From Spirulinaceae cyanobacterium SM2_1_0 (GTDB taxonomy: Bacteria; Cyanobacteriota; Cyanobacteriia; Cyanobacteriales; Spirulinaceae): a DNA stretch of 64,000 nt. The position numbers were made by a program, and so were the translations under genes. The notes beneath the pieces are model-generated. The model saw only the letters and a program-made list of their open reading frames with translations, did no database searches and had not been told where the DNA came from. Location: NCBI GenBank assembly GCA_012031265.1, contig JAAUTY010000007.1, forward strand, positions 51,340-115,339. Direction: 5' to 3'. Of the stretch, positions 34,600 to 44,500 are shown one piece after another (the stretch's first letter is position 1; every line of letters starts with the position of its first letter).

Positions 34600-35340
34600 A
34601 TGCCTGCGACCGTGACCTTGCCAGATGCCCGACGCCAAAAACAGCTCGCGATCTTGGTGCAACGGCTGGGATTGCCCGCGACGCTGCCGGTGGATTACCA
34701 TCTGCTGGATTGTGCGCTGATTCACAGCAGTTTTTCGCCGACCGAAAACTATGAGCAGCTCGAGTTCGTCGGCGATGCCGTTGTGCGTCTGCTGGCTTCG
34801 GAGGTTTTGCTAGCCACCTATCCGACCGCCGCCGTGGGGGAGTTTGCCGCGATTCGCTCCGTTCTAGTCAGTGATCGCGTTCTGGCTGACTTTGGCGATC
34901 ACTTCGGCCTCGACCGCTACCTGCTGGTGTCTGCGGCAGCGGCTAATGATCACCAAGGCTGGCGATCGCGCCTCGCCGATGCTTTTGAAGCGGTTCTCGG
35001 TGCCCTTTACCTCAGCCAGCCTGCTATGACACAGTTGCGGCCCTGGCTCAGTCCGCTGCTGCGCGACAAGGCTGCCGAAATCCGCCGCGATCCAACACTG
35101 CATAATTACAAAGAAGCCCTACAAGCTTGGACGCAAGGGCAATTCAAAGTCCTGCCCGAGTACCGGGTGCGCGAGAGCGGCGCAGGCTATGGCAGTCCTG
35201 AACGCTTCGAAGCCGAGGTCTGGCTCCACCAGGAACTCCTCGGTCGTGGTCGGGGTCGCTCCAAGAAAGCCGCTGAGCAGGCAGCGGCGAAAACGGCATT
35301 CGTGGCCAGAGTTCAGCTCGATCACCCACAAGACGGCTGA
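34600..35340 (+). CDS. rnc: Ribonuclease III
   Basis: RNase III cuts double-stranded RNA in rRNA precursors, antisense pairs and mRNAs. The 246-residue product has the endonuclease signature ENYEQLEFVGDAVVRLLASE (usual LEFLGDAVL) and the second active-site helix RLADAFEAVLGALYLS. A dsRNA-binding domain follows: NYKEALQAWTQGQFKVLPEYRV through GRGRSKKAAEQAAAKTAF. The ATG at 34600 is preferred; one six codons upstream is possible. It lies directly after the RNase P RNA. Confidence 0.93.
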   Translation: MPATVTLPDARRQKQLAILVQRLGLPATLPVDYHLLDCALIHSSFSPTENYEQLEFVGDAVVRLLASEVLLATYPTAAVGEFAAIRSVLVSDRVLADFGDHFGLDRYLLVSAAAANDHQGWRSRLADAFEAVLGALYLSQPAMTQLRPWLSPLLRDKAAEIRRDPTLHNYKEALQAWTQGQFKVLPEYRVRESGAGYGSPERFEAEVWLHQELLGRGRGRSKKAAEQAAAKTAFVARVQLDHPQDG

Positions 35341-35516
35341 GCTGACCCACTGCTTCAGGTCGCAATTCCCTGTCACGATTTGCGGGGTTGCGGTAACGTA
35401 AGTGCTAATCCAGTCTCTGTGGGCATCGGAACTTGCGGCTTGACCGGCGAGATTGGGAGATCGACCAGGGGGTAACCAGCCCAGCTTTGCGTCGGTAGGT
35501 GGTGTGAGGAACAGTC

Positions 35517-38500
35517 ATGAGCCAATTTCCCCAGCCTGATGGCGATCGCCAGCGATCAGACAGGCCGCGTCGTCCCGAGCGACGGCGATCGCGCTGGTTA
35601 TGGCTGCTCCTCAGCATCGGACTGCTCGCAGGGGGAAGTCTGATCACAACCTGGGTACTGCTGTCGCGCTTTTTGCAGCCCACGGTGCAAGCCGCCCTTA
35701 CCGATACCCTGGATCGCCCCGTTGAACTCGGCGAATTTGCTGGCTTCAGTCTCAATAGTGTGCGATTCGATGAGACGCGCATCCCCACCACCACGACTGA
35801 TCCTGATTTTGCCAGTATTCGTGCCATCGAAGCCCGTTTTGACCTGTGGCAACTACTCAGGCGGCGCGTTTTGGTATTAGACATTACGCTGGTAGCTCCC
35901 GATGCCTACATCGAGCAAGATGCGGACGGACAGTTGATCGAGCTACCAACCTTGGTCGAGCGTGATGGCGTCCAGCGCGTGGAGGTGATGGTATTGCGGG
36001 TAGAGAATGCCAGCGCCACACTACGGCTGCGTCAACTGGATGGCAGTCTGGCGAAGCCAATCCTGTTGGCTGAGACCAGCGGACGCCTTGAACTCAATGA
36101 TCGCTACGAAAGTTTTGCCATTGATCTCACTGGTCAGCTTGCGGAGGGGGATTTCAGCTTGCGCGGCGCGGCACAGTATCCCGAACGCGATCTGGATGCG
36201 CTTGTTGGTCAGTTTGCCCTGACTGCCAGTGACTGGCGACTGGCGGAGCTGAGTGCCCTGATTCCGCCCCTGCCGCTCCGCTTGCAAGCAGGGGTTGTCG
36301 GTGGCAATGTCCAGATCGAGCTAGCGGGCAATCCCCTGGACTGGCGGGTCAATACGCCGCGCATCACCGGCATTGTACAAGTGAGTGATGTGCAAGCAAC
36401 GGTCGATAAAGTGCCGCGACCCGTGCGCGTGGGGCGCGGACGGATTCGCTTGCAGGGCGATCGCGCCCGTTTGGAAAATGTCAGTGCCGAAGTTGGCGAG
36501 CTCAGCGCGCAACTGGCAGGTCAAGTCAGCGTTGAAAATGGCTATGATTTGGATCTAGAAATTGCGCCCGTCACCCTGTCCGAGTTGTTCGACACCTTCG
36601 AACTCGAGCCGCCCGCCATTCCCCTCAGTGGTGCCGTCGCCATGGCGGCTGAAATCAGCGGTGACCTCGAAGAACCGATTCTGACCGGCAACCTCAGCAA
36701 TGTTTGCGCGACGAATCGCGCCGGTCGTCAGCGCCGGGATGCCGCCGAACCTTGTCCACTGCGGGTCGATCGCCTCGACTTCGATACCGTGGCCGCCGAC
36801 TTCAGCTTGCGGCTCGGCGCGCGAGAATTTGAGGTCTCTCGCTTCCTAGCCCTGCCCAACCTGGGGGGCACGATTACCGCCAGCGGTCAGCTCGACCTTG
36901 ACAGCTTGGTTGCCAATGTTGATGCGCGCGTCTTTGGTATACCCGGAGCAGCCTTAGCGCAGCGCTATCAACTGGACTTGCCGACTGACGTGGGTGAGAT
37001 TGCGGCGCGAGCGCAGTTAGCCGTTGCGCTCGATAATCCCACCGACTTCCGCGCCACGGTATCGAGCGATCTCGAAGTTGCGGGGGGACAAGTCAGCATC
37101 GACGGCCTGGAGGTGACCGCCGACCAGTTTGCGGGTACCGCGCAGGTGACGGGGCTTGCTGCTGCCAACTTCGGACTGCCGGAGCGACTGGCGATTCAAG
37201 GCTTGACCGGCAATTTCACCGCCAGCGGCCCCCTCACCCTGCCGGCGTCGGACGGTCTCGCCCTAGCGGGGCGCGTGCAACTCGCGCTCGGTGGCGGTGC
37301 CGTCACGATCGACCAATTGCGTCTCGCTGACCAACGCCTGACAGCGACGGTCATCGCCAGTGGGATCGCGGTCAGTGACTTCATTCCCACGGGTGTGACT
37401 GTGCCACCGCTCGGTCGCCTCGACGGTCGGCTCCAAGTCACCAGCCAACTCGACGGCTTCGTACCGCAGACGCTGCAAGCGGTTGGTGATCTGGGGGTGA
37501 ATGTTGCGGGTGGGCGGGCACGACTGACACAGCTCGACCTCGACCGCACCGGGCAACTCACGGCGGAGACACAAGTGAACGGCCTGCAACTGTCGCAACT
37601 GGCGGCACTGGCTACCCTGCCACCCGCTCTGCGTCTGAATCGGCAAGCCCTGGGTCAATTGACTGGTGCGGCCCGCCTGACGACGCGCTGGGCTGAACTT
37701 CGCAACCCGAACGCGATCGCGCTGCAAGGACGCGGCAACGTCAGCAACTTAGCCGGTGGCACGCTGGCGGCAACGTTTAACGCCCGTGCAGGCAATTGGC
37801 AAGCCGAGGCGCGGCTCGCGGGCGTGCAGCCCAGTCGTCTGACGCCACAATTGCCCCCGGCTTGGCAGACGGTTGCCAGCGGCAACCTGCAACTCTCGGG
37901 TGCGCTTGACGATCTCTCCCTGACTGGCATTCGGGCGACAGGCCAAGGCAATTTGAATTTGGCGGGGGGGGTGATCGCCGCGAACAATTTGCGCTTGGCC
38001 AACGGCCAACTCAGCGCCCGCTTGCAACCCAATGGCGTGCAGCTCGCAGCGCTCTCACCGGCCCTGCGCGGGCAACTCAGCGGCAACATCCGAGCTAGTG
38101 CTGATTTAACGCAACCGAGCGCGGCGGCTGTACAAGCGGACGGCAATGTCCGTCTGAGTGAGGGGCTGTCGGCGATTCGGCAACCGTTGACCGCTGATTT
38201 TGCCTGGAATGGCTCACGCTTGGCGATCGCCCAGGCCACAGCCGGTCAACAATTCCAAGCCAGCGGCTATGCGGATTTGAATCTTGCTGCGTTTGGTCGG
38301 GGCGCGGTGCCAGATCTGGTCGAGCAATTCAACTTCGACGCCACGGTGCGGAATCTGGCGATCGCCCCTCTCCGCAATGATTTAGCACGTTTCACCACCT
38401 TACCCTTGGTCACCGACTCACTCGCTGTCGGCGGTAGCGCTGATTTCAGCGGCAATGTGGCGGGAACTTGGCGATCGCCCCGCATCCAGGGCAACTTGGC

Positions 38501-41324
38501 ACTAAATAACCTAGCCCTCAACGACCTCACCTTTGACCCCCGCCTCGCCGGCCCGGTCGCTTTTGCCCCCGGCGAGGGCGCGCGGGTCGATTTGCAAGGC
38601 ACTGAAGACCGACTGCAACTGGCGCTCGATAGCCGCTACCGTCCTGTCAGCCTCAATGTCCAACTCGGAGCGGCGAGCATCACCGGGGAGCGCGAGAGTG
38701 CCAACGTCTTCGTCGCCGAAGCGCGTGATCTGCGGCTGGATTTGGTGCGACCGCTCTTGCCCCCAGATGCCTTGACGCCGACCCTGCGGGCGCAACCCCT
38801 GGCGGGCAACTTGAATGGCAACTTTAGCCTTGATCTCACCACATTGGGTCTGGCGGGGACGGTGGCGATCGCCCAGCCGGTGATCGGCCCACTGACCGGC
38901 GAGCGCTTCGCGGGTGGGATCGAGTATCAGAACGGGGCGATCGCCATCCGCGACGGTCAGTGGCGTGATGGCGTCACCGAGTACCAGATTGCCGCCCGGA
39001 TCATTCCCTTTGGCTCGCAGCCCCGTTTTGACGCGCAAGTGGACGTTATCCAGGGTCAAGTCCAGGACTTGCTCGCCGCCCTCAGCCTGACAGACATTCC
39101 CGACCTCCGCGACCTACTACGCGATTTTCAGCAACCCGCGACTGGGAGTACGACTGACCTAGACACCCTAGCCGTCGGCCTGCCAGACGCGCCACTAGAA
39201 GATCAGTTGCGGCGACTGGCGGAAATCCAGGCGTTGAATGAGCAACAAGCCCAAGCCCGCCGCGATGCGATTCCCCTGCCGGAACTCTCGGAGGCGCGCG
39301 GCGATTTTAATGGCACGGTGGCGATTGGCGGCCCGCTCGACCAAGGGGTGAATGCCATCGAAGCCCAATTCAATCTCGCGGGCGAAAATTGGCAATGGGG
39401 ATCTTACTTCGCCGATACGATGGTCGCGCGCGGCGATTTTGAGAATGGGATCCTGACGATTTTGCCGATTCGCTTCCGCACCGGTGAGGGCGAGATCGCC
39501 TTGGGCGGCAGCTTTGGTACCGAATCGATTTCGGGGCAATTGGAAATTACGGCACTGCCGATCGAGGTGTTGCAAGATATTATTCCGCTACCACCGTTCA
39601 TTGGCTTGGCGGGCGAGATCGAAGCCTCCGTCACCTTGGCAGGAACCCAAGTCAATCCCCAGGCACGCGGCACGATCGCCATCGAAGACGCCGAGCTGAA
39701 TGACACGCCGATCGCGATCGCCGAGGGCAGCTTTAATTACAACAATGCCGTTTTACGCTTCGCGGCGGACAGTGTTTTGGTCGATGGTGGCACGCCGCTG
39801 ACCCTGCGCGGTCGCATTCCCTACCGCTTACCGCTGCCCCAGGCAGCACCGCCCGAGAGCAATGAGTTTCAGATCGTCGCCCAGGCCAAGGATGATGGAC
39901 TGGCGATCGCCAACTTCTTCACCAATCGTTACCTGACCTGGGAAGCCGGACAGGGCGAGGCAGATATTGCGGTTTCGGGCGTGATTGCCCCGGAACGCGG
40001 CGATTTCGAGAGCTTGATTGCCAACGGTGTGATCAATATCGAGCAAGCGACCCTGGGATCGCGCGTGGTGGCCGAGACGGTGACCGACGTGACCGGCCAA
40101 ATCCTGTTGAATTTTGACCGCATCGAAGTGCCCGAACTGACCGGCCGCTTCGGCGGTGGCGATGTCCGCCTCGCTGGGGTGCTCCCGACGCAGCAGCCTG
40201 AAGTTGTTGTGGAGCCGCTGACCCTAGAACTCGATCCCCTAGCGCTAAGCCTCAAGGGTCTCATGGAGGGTGAAGTGGCCGGAACCGTCACGGTCGCAGG
40301 TACAGCGCTCGATCCGAAGCTGACCGGCGCGATCGATGTTGAGAATGGCAGCCTGCAACTCGGCGGAGCCGTCGGGCAGCGACGGCTGCTGCGGGGGGGC
40401 GATCGCAACAACTTTGTGCAGCGCTGGGTTGAGTTCGCTGACCTGCGCTTGGTGCTCGGCCGCAACTTTTTCATCACCCAGGCCGGGATTCTCAGCCTCG
40501 AAGCCGACGGCACGCTCACCCTCAATGGTGATTTAGAATCCCTGGCACCCGAAGGCACGATTCAGCTCGAGCGTGGTCTGCTCAACCTCTTCACGACCCA
40601 ACTCCGCCTTGATGGCAGCTTTGACAACATCGCTCGCTTCACGCCCGCCAATGGCTTTGATCCCTTCCTCAACCTCACGCTGGTTGGCTCCGTCACCGAT
40701 GCGACCAATCGCACCGTACCAATCTCGGTCGGCTCACAATCATCGGAGATTCTCGATGATCCAAGCACCTTGGGCTCGGTGGAGACCGTGCGCGTGCAGG
40801 CAAAAGTGGACGCACTCGCCTCAGAACTGATCGCGACGCTGAATGCCAATGCCGCCGGGATTCCGGGTCAACGCCAACAGGTACTCGAACTCTCGAGCAC
40901 GCCCTCGCGCTCGGAGACCGAGATCATCGCCCTCTTGGGCGGCAGTTTTGTCAATGCGATCGTTGGCGGCGATGACACAGCGCTGGTTGGCGGCATCGCC
41001 AACATCGCGGGCAACGCCCTCTTTGGTCGCTTCCAGAACAACATCGCTGATGCCATCGGTCTCGACGAATTCCGCATCTTTCCCGCCGTCGTGCTCGATG
41101 AGGAGGATCGGCGTGGCTCGACCAGCCGTCTCGGTATCGCGGTCGAAGTCAGCAAGAACATCACCAACAATTTCTCGCTCTCGGTACAACAATACCTGAC
41201 GCCGCCGGATCAGCCGACGCGCTTCAGTGCCCGCTACCGCATCAACGAGAACCTGATCCTGCGCGGCTCGACCGACATCGAGGGTGACGGCCGCGCGTCG
41301 ATTGAGTTCCAGACCCGCTTCTGA
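35517..41324 (+). CDS. tamB: TamB-like translocation and assembly module protein
   Basis: The 1935-residue product has a short basic N-terminus, one membrane helix (WLWLLLSIGLLAGGSLITTWVLL) and a very long run of beta-rich repeats, ending in the DUF490/TamB C-terminal domain (GNALFGRFQNNIADAIGLDEFRIFPAVV...ISKNITNNFSLSVQQYLTPPDQPTRFSARYRINENLILRGSTDIEGDGRASIEFQTRF). TamB-type proteins span the periplasm as a hydrophobic groove for outer-membrane assembly or lipid transfer. Interior repeats like TASGQLDLDSLVANVDAR and LNGNFSLDLTTLGLAGTV are typical. It is a single intact frame, preceded by AGGAACAGTC. It stands alone; no TamA/Omp85 gene is in the window. Confidence 0.93.
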   Translation: MSQFPQPDGDRQRSDRPRRPERRRSRWLWLLLSIGLLAGGSLITTWVLLSRFLQPTVQAALTDTLDRPVELGEFAGFSLNSVRFDETRIPTTTTDPDFASIRAIEARFDLWQLLRRRVLVLDITLVAPDAYIEQDADGQLIELPTLVERDGVQRVEVMVLRVENASATLRLRQLDGSLAKPILLAETSGRLELNDRYESFAIDLTGQLAEGDFSLRGAAQYPERDLDALVGQFALTASDWRLAELSALIPPLPLRLQAGVVGGNVQIELAGNPLDWRVNTPRITGIVQVSDVQATVDKVPRPVRVGRGRIRLQGDRARLENVSAEVGELSAQLAGQVSVENGYDLDLEIAPVTLSELFDTFELEPPAIPLSGAVAMAAEISGDLEEPILTGNLSNVCATNRAGRQRRDAAEPCPLRVDRLDFDTVAADFSLRLGAREFEVSRFLALPNLGGTITASGQLDLDSLVANVDARVFGIPGAALAQRYQLDLPTDVGEIAARAQLAVALDNPTDFRATVSSDLEVAGGQVSIDGLEVTADQFAGTAQVTGLAAANFGLPERLAIQGLTGNFTASGPLTLPASDGLALAGRVQLALGGGAVTIDQLRLADQRLTATVIASGIAVSDFIPTGVTVPPLGRLDGRLQVTSQLDGFVPQTLQAVGDLGVNVAGGRARLTQLDLDRTGQLTAETQVNGLQLSQLAALATLPPALRLNRQALGQLTGAARLTTRWAELRNPNAIALQGRGNVSNLAGGTLAATFNARAGNWQAEARLAGVQPSRLTPQLPPAWQTVASGNLQLSGALDDLSLTGIRATGQGNLNLAGGVIAANNLRLANGQLSARLQPNGVQLAALSPALRGQLSGNIRASADLTQPSAAAVQADGNVRLSEGLSAIRQPLTADFAWNGSRLAIAQATAGQQFQASGYADLNLAAFGRGAVPDLVEQFNFDATVRNLAIAPLRNDLARFTTLPLVTDSLAVGGSADFSGNVAGTWRSPRIQGNLALNNLALNDLTFDPRLAGPVAFAPGEGARVDLQGTEDRLQLALDSRYRPVSLNVQLGAASITGERESANVFVAEARDLRLDLVRPLLPPDALTPTLRAQPLAGNLNGNFSLDLTTLGLAGTVAIAQPVIGPLTGERFAGGIEYQNGAIAIRDGQWRDGVTEYQIAARIIPFGSQPRFDAQVDVIQGQVQDLLAALSLTDIPDLRDLLRDFQQPATGSTTDLDTLAVGLPDAPLEDQLRRLAEIQALNEQQAQARRDAIPLPELSEARGDFNGTVAIGGPLDQGVNAIEAQFNLAGENWQWGSYFADTMVARGDFENGILTILPIRFRTGEGEIALGGSFGTESISGQLEITALPIEVLQDIIPLPPFIGLAGEIEASVTLAGTQVNPQARGTIAIEDAELNDTPIAIAEGSFNYNNAVLRFAADSVLVDGGTPLTLRGRIPYRLPLPQAAPPESNEFQIVAQAKDDGLAIANFFTNRYLTWEAGQGEADIAVSGVIAPERGDFESLIANGVINIEQATLGSRVVAETVTDVTGQILLNFDRIEVPELTGRFGGGDVRLAGVLPTQQPEVVVEPLTLELDPLALSLKGLMEGEVAGTVTVAGTALDPKLTGAIDVENGSLQLGGAVGQRRLLRGGDRNNFVQRWVEFADLRLVLGRNFFITQAGILSLEADGTLTLNGDLESLAPEGTIQLERGLLNLFTTQLRLDGSFDNIARFTPANGFDPFLNLTLVGSVTDATNRTVPISVGSQSSEILDDPSTLGSVETVRVQAKVDALASELIATLNANAAGIPGQRQQVLELSSTPSRSETEIIALLGGSFVNAIVGGDDTALVGGIANIAGNALFGRFQNNIADAIGLDEFRIFPAVVLDEEDRRGSTSRLGIAVEVSKNITNNFSLSVQQYLTPPDQPTRFSARYRINENLILRGSTDIEGDGRASIEFQTRF

Positions 41325-41531
41325 GCGTCTGGCAAGGTTGCCAGGAACCTGATGCTCGACTTTTGGTTAGTGACGTTTTTTTGGGCCAGACGCTATCTTC
41401 GTAAGCAAATAGGTTTAACTGCCATCTCTAGCTACTGAGCCGAGTCAATCACCCAAGTCCTCTTTTCAGACGAGTGAGTGACTTGGCTCAGCGATTGTTA
41501 TTTATCTTGCTCACATATTTCGGAGTGACCC

Positions 41532-44500
41532 ATGGGACGGTTTTGGACAGCTGTAGCGCGATCGCCACAACGCGACAAAGGCACACAATCGCTGCAAACC
41601 AAGCGCCGCCGCGACAGCGGGACGAGCCAATCGCCATCGACCGCCCCCGATATCCAAACCCAACTCCGCAGCGCTGTCTACGGACACAGCATCGGCGCGA
41701 TGCCGATCCAGACGGATCTGGTGGTCGGCAAGCCCAACGACAAGTACGAACAAGAGGCAGATTCGGTCGCGGCCTCGGCCATGCAGATGAAACCGGCGGC
41801 AACGGCGGTGCAGCCGCCGTCCAACTCTGAGAACGCCCAACAACAAGCCGACTCGCCGGCAGTGCAGCGCCAGGACATCGCGGCCGGCCTAGGTGATCTC
41901 GGCGGTCTTGATCAACTGGGTGATCCGGCGGCTCTCGGGGCGGATCAGCTCGGTGACCTCGGTACACCGGATAGCGCTACAGCAGGTGCCGGTGAACAAA
42001 GCGGCGCGGGCGGCGATGCCCCACCCCCGGATGCGCTGCCTCCGAGTGGCGCGGGTCTGGATGATGGTAGCGCACCAGAATCAGTGCTGCCCCCTGAAGT
42101 CAAGGAGCAGATAGGGGCTGTGGACACGGGCGGTGCGGGCAGTGATGGCGGCCAACCGGGGGGCGATGTCGAAGGGAAATTGCAGCGGGCAATGGCGAGC
42201 GGCGGTCAGCCCCCCTCGGAGGATGAGCAGACAGCCCTACGCGATCGCCTCGGCATCCTGAATCCCGAGGTCATCGAAATCCACACTGACGACGAAGCCG
42301 CCGAACTCTGCGATCTCTTCGGAGCACGCGCCTTCACGACCCAGAACCACATCTTCTTCGGGGAAGGCGAGTACGGCGACCTGGAACTGCTATTTCACGA
42401 AGCGGTTCACACAATCCAGCAGGGCGCGGTCGAAGCCTCACCCCCAGAAGGGGAAATGCCGAATGAGGGCGGCGCAGGCGGCGATGCCGGCGCGCTGGAA
42501 GACAACCTGATGACGCCGGACAAAGATCAGACCTCCTTGACCGATATGGTCATGACTAAACCGGCTACTGACTTGATTCAGCGGGACGAGGGCGAAAAAG
42601 CTCCGGGAGCAACTGAGGAAAAGTCTCAGGAAGACACCGAAAAGGCAGCCGCTGAACAAGGCGACAAAGACAAGGAAGCCGCGGCGGCTGAGATGGGCGG
42701 CGGGGATATTGAGGCGGGGGTTGAGGAGGAGGATGTTGGCGATCTGGGCGATCGCGCCGCCGCCGCCCCCGGCGATGCCGAGCCAGGAATCCCTGATGGC
42801 GTGGAGATGGATGCGGTAGAAGCGGAGGTAGACGAAGAGGACGTTCCCGACGAAGCCGACATTTCGGAATACGAAGGCACTTTCTGGGGCGATGTCGTCG
42901 AGACCGAAGTCCCCGACTGGGACAACGAGGTTGCGGCTTACGATCTGTTCCAGGGAGCGGCGGGCGATCGCGACGGCTTCGATATTGACGAATTCTTTGC
43001 CGGTACCAGCTACGACGGCATCGGCACAGAGCTAGAAGCAACGGCCAATCTCGACCGCGACGCCCTGATTGGTCAAGCCTTCCTGACAGGCTTCGTCGAA
43101 GGCCTGATCGAAGGCGGCATCCAACTCGCGATGCAATTGGCATTGTTCGGCATCATGACCGCCTTCCCGTCGATCGCACCCGGCTTGGGAGCCGTGCTGA
43201 TCCTCTCGCAGCTCCACGATCCCAAAGCGCTCGCGATGGGCTTAGCGAAAGGGGTGACCGATAGTTGGGACAAGATCGCTGGTATTGGCGGCATCTTCTC
43301 CGGTGAGGCTGTCGGTTGGGAAGCAGCGGCGCTCTTCTTCGAGTTCTTGCTCGGCATCGTCATGATGGTCAAGGCAATCATCGATATTGTCGATACAATC
43401 ATGCAGATTGTCGGCGCGCTCTGCTTCGTCTTGGCAAAAATTCTCTACGCAATCCCCTTCGGCATCGGTGTCCCCGCCGCGATTCCGCTGGAAGCCTTCT
43501 CGATTCTGATGTTCAACATCAGCAAGGTGCTCGGCATTATCAAACTGTTCATGACCTTAGCCGTGATCATGCCGCTGCAATTGCTCTGTATGGCGTTGCG
43601 AGCACTGGATCTGAAATTCTCGGACGCGACGCCGGAAGAGCTGCTAGCGAAGCAGGAAGCCCTGACCAAGCACACCAAGGATTTCACCAAGAATGGCATT
43701 TCCTCAGCGGGCAAGCTAGGGATGGATAGCTACAAGGCAAAGAATCCCCACGAGGCTAAGGGCAGCTCCGGGAAGTCGCTGAAAAAGGATTACAAGGGGG
43801 CATTTGACAAGAGCAAATTTAGCTATAGCGGCATTAAAGGGAAGACTGACCTAGCCGCAACTAAGTACTCCATTGGCAAGACCGGGGGAGGTAATGAAGT
43901 CTATGCGGGCTTCAAGGGAACAGGTGATTTTCAGGCGGTCACGGATCGCAAGACCGGCCGCTTCCACAAGGATGTCTACGAGGATTTGTTCAAGGATGAG
44001 AAGAAAGCGGACGGCACCGCCAGTTGGTTTAAGACTTCGATCAATAAAGATAGCGGTGACGATGACACCACCGATGAAGCCCTGATTGGCGATCCGGTGA
44101 AGGCGGCCAGTGCCGGTATTGCCGGGGGCGTAGGTTCCTTCACGACCAAGAAGGAGGGCAAAGATGCAGTTAAGGCATACAACACTGAGGAGGCACTGCG
44201 CGATCGCATCGTCGCAGGCGCAGAAGAGCTGCCTGAGCCACCCTACGAAGACACCATGATGGCTTACGATGCCGCGACCTATGGCTTGATCGATCTACAA
44301 CAGTCCCGTGTCGAGTTGCAAGGCTTGCGGTCAGCCAACAACTGGGTGCGTGGTGAAGCTCAGGATTCGGCAACCGCTCACCAGACCATGAAGGGAACAG
44401 CCGAAGGTCATAAGCAAATGGCTGTTGAGCAGCAAGATGATCTCGACGACAAGATGCAGAAGCAAAACGTCGCCGGTGAAGGGGCCGCCGAGACTGCTGG

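Noticed and set aside
41329..41344. CTGGCA/TGCCAG hairpin after tamB as a terminator
   Set aside because: The stem is only 6 bp and no T-run follows directly; the T-run at about 41376 is too far away.
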